Below are positions 8,475-17,753 of a stretch of DNA of 64,000 nucleotides, one piece after another. The position numbers and the translations under genes are program-made. The stretch comes from Pelotomaculum_C sp050950345. GTDB lineage: Bacteria > Bacillota > Desulfotomaculia > Desulfotomaculales > Pelotomaculaceae. The notes beneath the pieces are model-generated. The model was not told the origin of the DNA. It saw nothing but the letters and a program-made list of their open reading frames with translations, and did not search any database. The stretch lies in contig JBMNHK010000003.1 in the NCBI GenBank assembly GCA_050950345.1, positions 62,001 to 126,000 on the forward strand, in the 5' to 3' direction. Each line of letters opens with the position of its first letter. Position 1 is the first letter of the stretch.

Positions 8475-9005
8475 TTAAGCCTCTTCTACAACTATTTGAT
8501 CATTGGTATAGACACAGATTTCTGAAGCTATTGTTAAAGCCTGCCTGGCCACATCAACAGCAGACATGTCCGTGTGCCTGACTAAAGCCCTTGCTGCTGC
8601 CAGAGCATAAGCCCCCCCTGAACCGATGGCAGCAACACCGTCATCAGGCTCAATAACTTCACCACCACCAGAGATAATTAACAGTTCTTCACCGGAAGCT
8701 ACGAGAAGAAGCGCTTCCAACCTGCGCAAGACTTTATCGGTACGCCATTCTTTGGCCACCTCCACTGCGGCACGCTGCAAGTTGCCATGATACTCTTCCA
8801 GTTTACCTTCGAATTTTTCAAAAAGTGTAAAAGCATCCGCCACGGAACCGGCAAAGCCAGCAACCACCTTATCCTTGTATAGCCGCCTGATTTTTTTAGC
8901 GCCTTTTTTCATAATGGTATTTTCCCCAAAAGTAACCTGGCCGTCACCGGCAATAGCAGTTTTGCCGTTCTTTTTAACAGCGACTATGGTAGTAGCATGA
9001 AACAT
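8475..9005 (-). CDS. hslV: HslV (ClpQ) peptidase
   Basis: Threonine peptidase subunit of HslVU, a bacterial proteasome relative. The product is 176 residues. The sequence begins MFHATTIVAVKKNGKTAIAG, so a four-residue propeptide precedes the nucleophilic Thr at residue 5; processing before that Thr is expected from the family. GDGQVTFG and GFAGSVADAFTLFE are typical motifs. It lies between xerC and hslU with short gaps, forming one operon. Confidence 0.97.
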   Translation of the reverse strand: MFHATTIVAVKKNGKTAIAGDGQVTFGENTIMKKGAKKIRRLYKDKVVAGFAGSVADAFTLFEKFEGKLEEYHGNLQRAAVEVAKEWRTDKVLRRLEALLLVASGEELLIISGGGEVIEPDDGVAAIGSGGAYALAAARALVRHTDMSAVDVARQALTIASEICVYTNDQIVVEEA

Positions 9006-9030
9006 ATTATTTCTCCTTTTCGTATCCGGT

Positions 9031-10008
9031 TTATTCTTTTGCCCGGGGGTGGTTTTCCCGGTATACCTTTTTCAACCTTTCGCCTGTCACATGGGTATAT
9101 ATCTGGGTGCTGGACAAAGAGGAGTGGCCCAGTAATTCTTGCACCGTACGCAAGTCAGCCCCGGCATTGAGCAAGTGGGTAGCAAAGGAGTGTCGCAAAG
9201 TGTGCGGACTTATTTTCCTTGCCAGGCTTATTTGCTCCACATATTTATCAAGTATTTTGCGCAAGCCGCGATCTGTCAACCTTCCTCCCCAGCGGTTAAG
9301 GAACACTGCACTGTTAATTTGAGGTGGGCGTGGCAAGACTTCGCTGCGGCCTGGCCGATTCTCCCGGTTTTTGCTCTTTACCGCAGTAGCGTTAGCCAAC
9401 AGCCTCTGACGCGAACCTGCCAGATAGGCCCGTAAGGCGGCAACTGCCTGGCTGCCGATGGGAACAATACGTTCTTTTGATCTTTTCCCCATCACCCGGA
9501 CATATCCTCCACGGAGATCCAGATCGGACAGATCAAGAGATACCAGTTCGTTAATCCTTAACCCCGCTGCGTAAAGAGTTTCCAGTATCGCTCGATCCCT
9601 TACTCCCAGCGGGTTGGTTAAATCCGGCGCCTGGATTAAAAGTTCAGCTTCGTTTTCATATAAGAAAGCAGGCAAACTTTTTTTAAGTTTGGGAGTAGAC
9701 ACTCTGGCTACAGGACTTTCGTCGACGATCCCCTCTCTTTTCAGATAACGAAAGAGAGAACGCCATGCCGACATGTGCCTGGCCATGGTGCTTCTAGCCA
9801 GACCCTCTTCCTGCAGATAGCCCAGATAGGATCTGAATAGTTTATAATCAATATCTTCTGGTATTATTTTATGATCTTCCTTTTTTAAGCAAGCAGCAAA
9901 GAAATCCAGGCCACGGAACAAATCCTTTTGATAGCTGGCGATAGTTCTGGGGGATGCGTTTTTTTCCACCTTCAGGTAAACTAAAAAATTATCAAAATGC
10001 ACGTACAT
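9031..10008 (-). CDS. xerC: tyrosine recombinase XerC/CodV type
   Basis: Site-specific recombinase expected to resolve chromosome dimers at dif with XerD. The product is 325 residues. It has an N-terminal SAM-like core-binding domain and a C-terminal catalytic domain with Arg (AGLRINELVSLDL), Lys (GKRSKERIVPIG), HTLRHSFATHLLNAG, a second His in LLGHSSLSSTQ and the Tyr nucleophile in IYTHV. It is about 25 residues longer than usual because of a charged insert (KSKNRENRPGRSEVLP, near residue 210) between the Lys and His motifs. Position next to hslV-hslU-codY matches Bacillus codV. Confidence 0.93.
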   Translation of the reverse strand: MYVHFDNFLVYLKVEKNASPRTIASYQKDLFRGLDFFAACLKKEDHKIIPEDIDYKLFRSYLGYLQEEGLARSTMARHMSAWRSLFRYLKREGIVDESPVARVSTPKLKKSLPAFLYENEAELLIQAPDLTNPLGVRDRAILETLYAAGLRINELVSLDLSDLDLRGGYVRVMGKRSKERIVPIGSQAVAALRAYLAGSRQRLLANATAVKSKNRENRPGRSEVLPRPPQINSAVFLNRWGGRLTDRGLRKILDKYVEQISLARKISPHTLRHSFATHLLNAGADLRTVQELLGHSSLSSTQIYTHVTGERLKKVYRENHPRAKE

Positions 10009-10047
10009 ATGCTTTTACCCTGCCTGTATAATAATAAAGATCTGATC

Positions 10048-11361
10048 TCAATCAAGATGTTTAATAAAAAGCTCTAAAGACTTAAGAGCCCTTTGAGCTA
10101 TGGCTCTGTAGCGTTCTTTTTTATGCCTGATTCTTTGCTCCAGGGGTGGCAAAAGACCGAAGGAGATATTCATGGGCTGGAAATGGGCCGGGTCTGCCGA
10201 GGTAATGTACCGGGCCAGCGCGCCATGTCCTGTATCTATAGGAAATGCCAGAGGTTCTTTTCCCAGAGCTCGTCTGGCTGCGTTGAAACCCGCTACCAGA
10301 CCGGAGGCGGTGGACTCCACGTAGCCTTCCACGCCAGTAAGCTGACCGGCGAAGAAAAGACCCGGCCTTTTTTTGCTTTCATAAGATGGCTGCAGCAGGG
10401 TCGGAGAATTGATATAGGTGTTTCTGTGCATGACACCGAATCTCAAAAACTCTGCCTTCTCCAGACCGGGGATCAAGCGGAAGACCCGGTCCTGTTCCAT
10501 CCATTTGAGACCGGTTTGAAAACCAACCAGGTTATACATGGTCGCCTCGGCGTTTTCCTGCCTCAGCTGTACCACAGCAAAAGGCCGTTTACCTGTCCTG
10601 GGATCTTCCAGGCCAACAGGTTTTAAAGGCCCGTATAGCAGGGTCTCCCGGCCTCTCTCGGCCAGGGTTTCTACCGGCATGCAGCCCTCAAAGTGAGTAA
10701 CCGGATCAAACTCCTTGCGGGGAGCCTTTTCAGCCTGAACCAGGGCTTCCCAAAAAGCCTGGTATTGAGCTTCATCCATGGGACAGTTCAAATAAGCGGC
10801 TTCCCCTTTCCCATACCTGGAAGAACGATAGACCTTATCCATATTGATGGTTTCAGCGTTGACGATTGGCGCTACCGCATCATAAAAATTCAGGTATTGC
10901 TCGCCGGTAAACTGCTTAATGCTCTCGGCCATAGCATCCGAGGTCAGTGGCCCTGTGGCAATAATCACTATTTCAGCCCCGGGAATGGCAGTGACTTCAC
11001 CACGGAAAACCTCCACTAAGGGGTGTGTGCTAAGGGCTTCCGTGACACGCCCGGCAAACAGGTTCCGGTCAACAGCAAGGGCACCGCCTGCCGGCACCTT
11101 GCTCTCATCGGCACACTGCATGATCAGGGACCCCAGGCGCCGCAATTCTTCTTTCAATAGTCCCACTGCGTTTTCGAGGTTTGCCGACCTGAAAGAGTTG
11201 CTGCAGACTAATTCCGCAAATAATTCTCCCTGGTGGGCAGGCGTTTGTTTAACCGGACGCATTTCAAAAAGCTTGACCTTTATTCCTTTTTGTGCAACTT
11301 GCCAGGCCGCTTCCGCTCCCGCCAGCCCGGCTCCGATAATAGTGACTGTTTTTTCCAGCAT
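10048..11361 (-). CDS. trmFO: TrmFO, folate/FAD-dependent tRNA U54 methyltransferase
   Basis: Makes 5-methyluridine-54 (ribothymidine) in tRNA using methylenetetrahydrofolate and FAD. The product is 437 residues. The N-terminal FAD-binding loop is IIGAGLAGAEAAWQ. The family signatures LVCSNSFRSANLENAVGLLK and FAGQLTGVEGYVESTASGLV are clear. It lies 18 bp after topA, the conserved topA-gid-codV order of Firmicutes. Confidence 0.96.
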   Translation of the reverse strand: MLEKTVTIIGAGLAGAEAAWQVAQKGIKVKLFEMRPVKQTPAHQGELFAELVCSNSFRSANLENAVGLLKEELRRLGSLIMQCADESKVPAGGALAVDRNLFAGRVTEALSTHPLVEVFRGEVTAIPGAEIVIIATGPLTSDAMAESIKQFTGEQYLNFYDAVAPIVNAETINMDKVYRSSRYGKGEAAYLNCPMDEAQYQAFWEALVQAEKAPRKEFDPVTHFEGCMPVETLAERGRETLLYGPLKPVGLEDPRTGKRPFAVVQLRQENAEATMYNLVGFQTGLKWMEQDRVFRLIPGLEKAEFLRFGVMHRNTYINSPTLLQPSYESKKRPGLFFAGQLTGVEGYVESTASGLVAGFNAARRALGKEPLAFPIDTGHGALARYITSADPAHFQPMNISFGLLPPLEQRIRHKKERYRAIAQRALKSLELFIKHLD

Positions 11362-11379
11362 CCTCGCTCCTGCTTCAGA

Positions 11380-13623
11380 TTATTGTCCGCTTAACAAATT
11401 GTCATTGCTTGCTGCTTGACGGGTGGACGTTGTTCTTTGACGGGTTTCTGGTGCCCTTTGCCCCCTGCTGGACTTTTTTTCAGTTTTAGCTGCAGGGGCT
11501 TTTGCTTCTTTTGCTTTCCGGGCTTTCTTTGATTCTCCCGCTGACAGGCCCTGAGTGCAGTCCTCATTGATACACTTTAAGGTAATATTCTTGCCGGCTG
11601 ATTTTTTTTCGACCATCAAACCGCCGCAATGAGGACATTTGGTTGTTGAAGGTTGATGCCAGGTCACAAATTCACATTCCGGGTATTGGTCACAACCAAA
11701 GAACTTCCTGCCTTTCTTGGAACGGCGCACCACCAGCATCCCGTCACAGCGAGGGCAGGATACACCGGTGGGCTCCAACAAGGGCTTGGTGTTACGGCAT
11801 TCCGGAAAACCCGGGCAGGCCAGGAACTTGCCGTAACGCCCAAACTTTTTGACCATATTTCTGCCGCAGTGCTCGCAGATCTCATCCGTTACTTCATCCG
11901 CTACCTGGATCTGGCCTATTTCTTCTTCGGCTTTCTCCAGGTCAACCATAAAGGGAGCATAAAAAGCTTCCAACAATTTGACCCATTCCAGTTCGCCTTC
12001 GGCAATCCTGTCCAGACTACCCTCCATACCCGCCGTGAATTCCACATCAATTATTTTGGAAAAGTGTTTCTTGAGGAGATCCACCACAATGCTACCCAGT
12101 TCAGTAGGGTAAAGCTGTTTATTTTCCCTGACGATATAGCCCCTTTTGATGATCGTCTCCACGATGGGGGCATAGGTGCTGGGCCTGCCGATTCCTCTCT
12201 CCTCCAGAGCTTTAACCAGGGTGGCATCGGTATAGCGCGGCGGTGGTTGAGTGAAATGCTGTTTTTCCTGCAGGGACATTGCTTCAAGCTCTTCACCTAC
12301 CACCAGTTCCGGCAGTAAATTTTCCTCCTCTTTTTCCCCATCGTCCCGGCCCTCAATATAAACCTTCATAAAACCAGGAAACTTGATAATCGAACCGGAG
12401 GCACGAAACGTATATTTCCCCGCCTTGATATCCACACCTGTTGTGTCGTAAACAGCCGGGCTCATCAAACCGGCCAGAAAGCGCGACCAGATCAACTTAT
12501 AAAGCTTATACTGGTCATTGGTAAGGTATTCTTTAACCTGCTCAGGCTCATGGTAGATCGTAGTTGGCCGTATAGCTTCATGGGCATCCTGCACTTTACC
12601 TTTGCTTGAGTTCCGTTGCGCTTCTTTGCCAATATATTGGGCGCCGAACCGATCTTTGATATAACCCCCTGTTTCCTCACGGGCTACATCTGACACACGT
12701 GTTGAATCAGTACGTATGTAAGTTATCAGACCGGTGGTTCCTTCTTTACCAAGATCAAGCCCTTCATATAGTTGTTGGGCGATCATCATAGTTTTGCGCG
12801 CCGTGAAGTTAAGCTTGCGGTAAGCTTCCTGCTGGAGGGTGCTGGTAGTAAACGGCTCAGCAGGACGGCGCAATTTTTCTTTGCGATCTATTTTTTCGAC
12901 GAAATAGTGAGCGCCTTTAAGATCTGCCAGTATTTCATCGATCTCTTCTTTAGACCTGATCCCAAGTTTTTCAAACTTTTGATCTTCTTTTTTATAAAGC
13001 TTTCCCTCAAAAGGACTGTAGCCGGTTTTAGCAAAAAGGCCGGTTAGCGACCAGTATTCTTGAGGTTCGAAGGCATCGATTTCCTCTTCGCGATCGCAAA
13101 TCAGCCGCACCGCCACTGATTGGACGCGGCCGGCGCTTAAGCCTTTCTTAACCTTGCGCCATAACAGTGGACTCAAGTTGTAACCCACCAGGCGGTCAAG
13201 GATGCGTCGCGCTTGCTGGGCGTTGACGCGGTTATAATCAATAAGGCGTGGTTGAGTTACCGCCTTTTTAACCGCCGGCCTGGTAATCTCGTTGAATTCG
13301 ATCCGGCAAGGCTCATCTTCGTTTAAACCCAACAGTTTTTGGATGTGCCAGGCAATAGCTTCACCTTCACGATCAGGGTCGGAGGCGATCAGCACATGGT
13401 CTGCTTTTTTGCTCGCAGCCCGTAATTCCTTGATGATGTCACCCTTGCCCCTGATCGTAATATACTTCGGGGTAAACCCGTTTTTGGTATCTACGCCGAA
13501 CTGGCTCTTCGGCAAGTCCCGGACATGCCCCATGGAGGCCTTTACAAAATATTTATTGCCAAGAAACTTGCTGATAGTTTTTGCTTTTGCCGGAGACTCA
13601 ACAACGACAAGTGTTTTAGACAA
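11380..13623 (-). CDS. topA: DNA topoisomerase I
   Basis: Type IA topoisomerase that relaxes negative supercoils. The product is 747 residues. The Toprim domain has VVESPAKAKTISKFLG and IASDPDREGEAIAWH. The catalytic Tyr lies in LITYIRTDSTRVSD. The C-terminus has three four-cysteine zinc fingers (starting CEHCGRN, CPRCDGM and CPHCGGL) and then a basic Lys/Arg-rich tail. TTG 13623 is preferred: it gives the usual SKTLVVVES start and sits after GAGGTG. The ATG at 13638 overlaps that ribosome site. Confidence 0.95.
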   Translation of the reverse strand: MSKTLVVVESPAKAKTISKFLGNKYFVKASMGHVRDLPKSQFGVDTKNGFTPKYITIRGKGDIIKELRAASKKADHVLIASDPDREGEAIAWHIQKLLGLNEDEPCRIEFNEITRPAVKKAVTQPRLIDYNRVNAQQARRILDRLVGYNLSPLLWRKVKKGLSAGRVQSVAVRLICDREEEIDAFEPQEYWSLTGLFAKTGYSPFEGKLYKKEDQKFEKLGIRSKEEIDEILADLKGAHYFVEKIDRKEKLRRPAEPFTTSTLQQEAYRKLNFTARKTMMIAQQLYEGLDLGKEGTTGLITYIRTDSTRVSDVAREETGGYIKDRFGAQYIGKEAQRNSSKGKVQDAHEAIRPTTIYHEPEQVKEYLTNDQYKLYKLIWSRFLAGLMSPAVYDTTGVDIKAGKYTFRASGSIIKFPGFMKVYIEGRDDGEKEEENLLPELVVGEELEAMSLQEKQHFTQPPPRYTDATLVKALEERGIGRPSTYAPIVETIIKRGYIVRENKQLYPTELGSIVVDLLKKHFSKIIDVEFTAGMEGSLDRIAEGELEWVKLLEAFYAPFMVDLEKAEEEIGQIQVADEVTDEICEHCGRNMVKKFGRYGKFLACPGFPECRNTKPLLEPTGVSCPRCDGMLVVRRSKKGRKFFGCDQYPECEFVTWHQPSTTKCPHCGGLMVEKKSAGKNITLKCINEDCTQGLSAGESKKARKAKEAKAPAAKTEKKSSRGQRAPETRQRTTSTRQAASNDNLLSGQ

Positions 13624-13705
13624 AAATGGACACCTCATTTATTGCACTGTTTAAAGTAGCTTTGTGTAGAGCTGTTTTTTATAATTTATCATTTCCAACA
13701 ACAGT

Positions 13706-14809
13706 TTAGAACAATTCCCGCCCGGTTCTAATATACAGCTTGCCCGGCAATTGTTTGGCCAGGCCTTTAATCTCCAGGTACATTAAGGCAGCCATAACTT
13801 TTTGTGGCAAGATGCCGGCTTTCATGATCAGTTCATCAATCGATACTGGCTCCAGGGACAGCAATTTGTAGATGGTTTCCTCTTCCAAACTCATTTTCAT
13901 TTTGCTGCTATCATCAGCTGTCTGAAGAGGGAAAAGTCTATCCATACCAAGCTCCTCCAGCACATCCCCGGCACCTTCAATAAGCCTGGCTCCCTGTTTA
14001 ATCAGCCGGTGCGGGCCTCTGCTCAACGGGTTGACCACATTGCCGGGTACCGCCATAACATCGCGGCCTTGTTCGAGAGCGAATTCGGCAGTGATCAAGG
14101 CGCCGCTCTTTTCCGCCGCCTCTACCACCAGAGTAGCCTGGGAAAGGCCGCTGATAATGCGGTTGCGTGCAGGAAAGTGCCAGGCATCCGGTTGGGTACC
14201 AGGCGGAAACTCGCTGAGCACAGTACCGTTATTAATTATTTCCTCCATAAGTTTTTTGTTTTCCCTGGGGTAGACCACATCAGGTCCACAGCCCAGCACG
14301 GCGATAGTCCAGCCACCGCTGTGCAAGGCGCCCTTGTGGGCGACAGCGTCAATACCCCTGGCCAAACCGCTGATGATGGTGAAACCTAAGGCAGCCAGGT
14401 CTTTGGCCAGCTTTTCCGCCACCGCCAATCCGTAGGGAGAAGGTTTTCTTGTGCCGACAATGGCAATGGAGGGTTTATCGGCAGTTGGCGGCTTACCTCG
14501 ATAAAAGATTACTGGGGGCGGGTCATAGATTTCAGCCAGGTTTTCAGGATACTCAGGATCAGTATGGCAAAGGAAACCGATATCCTGGGTGGCCAGATTT
14601 AACGCTTCAGTTTGAGGATCAAGTTGTGACCTGCGCCCTGCCAGAGCAAGAGCTTTGTTTTCGTCAAAACCCGGCGCTCCGGCGAGTTCCTTAACCGTTG
14701 CCTCCCAGGCTGCCCGGGGTGAACCGAAATACTCCATTAGCGACCATATTCTTTTGCCGGCGGCAGGTATCAAATACTGCCAACCCAACCAGTAGAGTCT
14801 ATCCTCCAA
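13706..14809 (-). CDS. dprA: DNA-processing protein DprA/Smf
   Basis: DprA protects incoming single-stranded DNA and loads RecA during transformation. The product is 367 residues. The N-terminal part resembles a SAM/HhH region. The central Rossmann-like domain has AIVGTRKPSPYGLAVAEKLA, ISGLARGIDAVAHKGAL, LGCGPDVVYPRENKKL and ALEQGRDVMAVPGNV, the family signatures. The C-terminal winged-helix-like segment begins near SIDELIMKAG. It stands upstream of topA, the common Firmicute order. Natural competence is not shown by anything else in the window. Confidence 0.95.
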   Translation of the reverse strand: MEDRLYWLGWQYLIPAAGKRIWSLMEYFGSPRAAWEATVKELAGAPGFDENKALALAGRRSQLDPQTEALNLATQDIGFLCHTDPEYPENLAEIYDPPPVIFYRGKPPTADKPSIAIVGTRKPSPYGLAVAEKLAKDLAALGFTIISGLARGIDAVAHKGALHSGGWTIAVLGCGPDVVYPRENKKLMEEIINNGTVLSEFPPGTQPDAWHFPARNRIISGLSQATLVVEAAEKSGALITAEFALEQGRDVMAVPGNVVNPLSRGPHRLIKQGARLIEGAGDVLEELGMDRLFPLQTADDSSKMKMSLEEETIYKLLSLEPVSIDELIMKAGILPQKVMAALMYLEIKGLAKQLPGKLYIRTGRELF

Positions 14810-14914
14810 AAAGCTTCTCCCCTTTAGCCGGAATTTATTGCCTTATGTTCACGTTATGTTCGGGACAAATGCAATATTTTCCTGCCGCCGGGATAAAATC
14901 CTTCTGTATAGTAC

Positions 14915-15811
14915 TTAACACACCTTTAACACTTCTTGCAGGGATTGTTTTGTTTTAAGTATATCACTATATAGATCACCCTGTGTTTGAAGACGCTGCA
15001 AGGTGGTGTTAATGTTAAACTCGCCTGGTTGAAACCCGCCTTGTTCAACTTCCCACCAGTGCAGTGGTGTAGAAACAGGCGCCCCGGGTAATGGCCTGAC
15101 GCTATAGGGAAAAGCCATTGTTTTACCTCTGCCGTTTTGCAGATAGTCCAGGTATACTTTACCTGCTCTCTTATTGATCACTCTCTGAGTGGTTACCATG
15201 TCAGGATACACTTTTTCTAATAATTCTGCAAGGAATTTCATGGAGCCGGTGACCTGCTGCCAGGTATAGCCGCTCTTTAAGGGTATAAAGATATGCACGC
15301 CGCTGGCGCCTGAGGTCTTGGGATAGCCCTGAAGACCGAATTGCTTGAGAGTTTGCCGGAAAAGCACGGCTACTTCCAACACAGCCGCAAAAGTCGCTCC
15401 AGCCGAGGGATCCAGATCCATCACCGCCAGATCCGGGCCTTCCAAATCCTCTATTCTTGCCAACCAGGCGTGCATTTCTATACTGGACTGATTGACCATC
15501 CAGAGCAAAGTGGCTAGATCATTACAGAGGATGTAGTTGACCACCTTTTCGGTGTGTTCAACGGGGTATCGTTTAATCCAGGGAGGGGCATAGGCCGGGC
15601 AGTCTTTTTGGTAGAAGGGTTCACCCTGCAGACCCTGGGGATATCGCTTCAGCACAACCGGACGGTTGTAGAGATAGGGCAGGATATATGGTGCAATTTC
15701 GGAGTAGTATTTAATCAAATGAGCCTTAGTTAGACCTTCCGGCCACATGATTTTATCCAGGTTCGTCAGTTTGATTTCCCGGTTGTTTATTACGATATTG
15801 GATTCCTTCAT
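14915..15811 (-). CDS. ligD: LigD-type NHEJ polymerase/primase (stand-alone)
   Basis: Archaeo-eukaryotic primase-fold polymerase that fills ends during non-homologous end joining. The product is 298 residues, matching the polymerase domain alone. Catalytic Asp132 and Asp134 lie in MDLDPSAG. The nucleotide-binding SGASGVHIF (residues 167-175) and a third acidic segment VYLDYLQN are present. It is the third gene of a ku-ligase-polymerase set, with a roughly 50-bp gap after the ligase gene. In mycobacteria this domain is fused to the ligase; here it is separate. Confidence 0.93.
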   Translation of the reverse strand: MKESNIVINNREIKLTNLDKIMWPEGLTKAHLIKYYSEIAPYILPYLYNRPVVLKRYPQGLQGEPFYQKDCPAYAPPWIKRYPVEHTEKVVNYILCNDLATLLWMVNQSSIEMHAWLARIEDLEGPDLAVMDLDPSAGATFAAVLEVAVLFRQTLKQFGLQGYPKTSGASGVHIFIPLKSGYTWQQVTGSMKFLAELLEKVYPDMVTTQRVINKRAGKVYLDYLQNGRGKTMAFPYSVRPLPGAPVSTPLHWWEVEQGGFQPGEFNINTTLQRLQTQGDLYSDILKTKQSLQEVLKVC

Positions 15812-15862
15812 AATATCAATACACCTCTATAAATTGCTTAATCACCAGCCAATAACTTTTTC

Positions 15863-16798
15863 TCACAGCACACACTCCTCCGGTTCCTTATCTCTCCGGA
15901 GTCCCTTATAAACAGGATGACGCAGATAACCACCTGCCGTCAGACTAAGATAACTTACAGCGCAGACCAGAGCAGGCTTTACCCAGGTTATATGTTTTTC
16001 CTGCAGATTGGGCAGGGCGAAAACCGGTTCATCAACAGCCAGTGGCTTTAGTAAGGCAAGTAAATCAAGAGCCTCCTGTTCCGTAAAGCCGGTACCGGCT
16101 TTGCCCCGGAAAATCAAGGCACCATACCGGTAGCCGCCTAGAATTAACGACCCCAAGGCCCTGCCGCCGGCGCCGGCCTGAAAACCACATATGACCAGAT
16201 CAGCTTCCAGGGTGTGCCGGAATTTTTGCCAACTGCCTGAACGCCGGCCAGGTTGATACGGGCTTTGCAACCCCTTGGCCACAACCCCTTCCAGGCCTTC
16301 CCGCACACAGGCTTCATAATATGCCCGGCCTTCCTTATGGATATACCTTGATAAAATCAGGCTTTCGTCCTCACTGACCATATTTTGAAGCAGTTCCTTT
16401 CTATGGATAAGTGGCATATGCATCACACTTTCACCCTGTGCGTACAGGACATCAAACACCACAAAAACAGCCGCAGAAGCCGGGGGGATATTTGTTGAGC
16501 TGTTCGCCCGTCCCCTGGCCTGCAAGGCGGCAAAGGAAGGTTTGCCGCCTTGCAAGACGACTATTTCCCCGTCCAGGATTGCAGGCAGCCGGTTTACTGA
16601 CTGGTGCAAACTGCCCAGTTCAGGGAATTTGGCAGTTAGATCAGTCAAATTTCTGGAACGCAAAATGGTGTTGTTGTCCAGGTAGGCCAGACCGCGATAG
16701 CCATCCCATTTCACTTCAAAAAGGTGCTCGCTGCTGTCAAAGGGCGGTGAGCTAACGGCCAGCATGGGGCGGATAAGAGGCAGCGTATGTTTCGGCAC
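15863..16798 (-). CDS. ATP-dependent DNA ligase, LigD ligase-domain type
   Basis: Seals breaks brought together by Ku. The product is 311 residues: a nucleotidyltransferase domain with the adenylated Lys30 in FEVKWDGYRG, then DGEIVVL, VVFDVLY, EGVVAKGLQSPY and WQKFRHT, followed by an OB-fold domain. No 3'-phosphoesterase domain is fused, so end processing must come from elsewhere. It begins 12 bp after the ku stop and precedes the polymerase gene, forming an NHEJ operon. Confidence 0.93.
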   Translation of the reverse strand: MPKHTLPLIRPMLAVSSPPFDSSEHLFEVKWDGYRGLAYLDNNTILRSRNLTDLTAKFPELGSLHQSVNRLPAILDGEIVVLQGGKPSFAALQARGRANSSTNIPPASAAVFVVFDVLYAQGESVMHMPLIHRKELLQNMVSEDESLILSRYIHKEGRAYYEACVREGLEGVVAKGLQSPYQPGRRSGSWQKFRHTLEADLVICGFQAGAGGRALGSLILGGYRYGALIFRGKAGTGFTEQEALDLLALLKPLAVDEPVFALPNLQEKHITWVKPALVCAVSYLSLTAGGYLRHPVYKGLRRDKEPEECVL

Positions 16799-16810
16799 CG
16801 AAACCCTCCT

Positions 16811-17656
16811 TTAAGAGGTTTTACGCCGGGAGGCCGTTTTTTTACTTTTACTTTCTTTTGTTCCATAATCCCGGCTATCACTCCGTTCTTCTTTGGCCAG
16901 CTCGATACTGGCCTTTAAGGCTTCCATCAGATCCACCACTTTGCCGGTTTCAGGCCGGGTTGGCGTTGTGATTTCCGCACCGGCAATTTTCGCCTGGATA
17001 ATATCCATCAGCCGCTCTCTGTAGGTGTCAGTGTATTTCTCCGGCTGGAAGGCAGCCGACAGATTGTTGATCAGGCTAATCGCCATTTTGACCTCATTTT
17101 CATGCAAGTTGACCTGGTAGTTAAGCTCAGGCAAGGCCCCGGCCTCCCTTACCTCATCAGGGTAATGCATCGTACTCATAACCAGTGTATTGTTACTCAC
17201 CCTTAAGACCGCCAGGGACTCCTTGTTGCGAATAACGACCCTGGCTACAGCTACTTTGCCGGTTTCACTCATCGCCTTTTTTAAGAGTTCGTAAACTTTA
17301 GCCCCGCCTTCTGAGGGTGCCAGGTAATAAGCCTTTTCGTAGTAGATGGGATCGATGTCGGCAAGGCTGACGAAATCCATGATATTGATGCTTTTACCGC
17401 CCTCGCCACCGGCGCCATTGAAATCCTCATCATGCAAGATCACATAACTGCCTTTTTCATATTCATAACCACGGACGATTTCCTCCATAGGCACTTCCAC
17501 CTGGCATTGAGGACAAAAGCGCCTGTATTTTACAGGCGTCTTGCATTTCTCGTGCAGGTAATTGAAACGGATATCTTTTTGCTCTGTTGCCGCATAAAGC
17601 TTTACAGGCACGAAAATCAGACCGAAGCTGATAGCCCCTTTCCATAAAGGTCTCAC
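16811..17656 (-). CDS. ku: Ku DNA end-binding protein
   Basis: Homodimeric ring protein that binds double-strand ends and recruits the LigD-type ligase. The product is 281 residues, the usual bacterial length. It has the conserved N-terminus MRPLWKGAISFGLIFVPVKL, a two-Cys stretch near HEKCKTP and FCPQCQ, and a basic C-terminal tail (KKTASRRKTS) of the kind that extends DNA binding. It is the first gene of the NHEJ set and begins 97 bp downstream of the ytfJ-like gene. A spore-germination repair role is known for Bacillus and is inferred here. Confidence 0.95.
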   Translation of the reverse strand: MRPLWKGAISFGLIFVPVKLYAATEQKDIRFNYLHEKCKTPVKYRRFCPQCQVEVPMEEIVRGYEYEKGSYVILHDEDFNGAGGEGGKSINIMDFVSLADIDPIYYEKAYYLAPSEGGAKVYELLKKAMSETGKVAVARVVIRNKESLAVLRVSNNTLVMSTMHYPDEVREAGALPELNYQVNLHENEVKMAISLINNLSAAFQPEKYTDTYRERLMDIIQAKIAGAEITTPTRPETGKVVDLMEALKASIELAKEERSDSRDYGTKESKSKKTASRRKTS

Positions 17657-17753
17657 TTAAGCCACCTCTGTTCTATGTTGATGAAAAAATGCCCAAGCCC
17701 TCCCTAAAATAGAAGTAGCTTGGACCGGCGCAAAGCCAATATTGTTTTGTCAA

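Noticed and set aside
11653..12318. 221-residue plus-strand open frame inside topA
   Set aside because: Antisense to a highly conserved gene; composition is a frame shadow and no ribosome site or family match is visible.
17747..17753. TTGACA before ku as a -35
   Set aside because: No -10 at 16-18 bp downstream; probably chance sequence at the end of the intergenic region.
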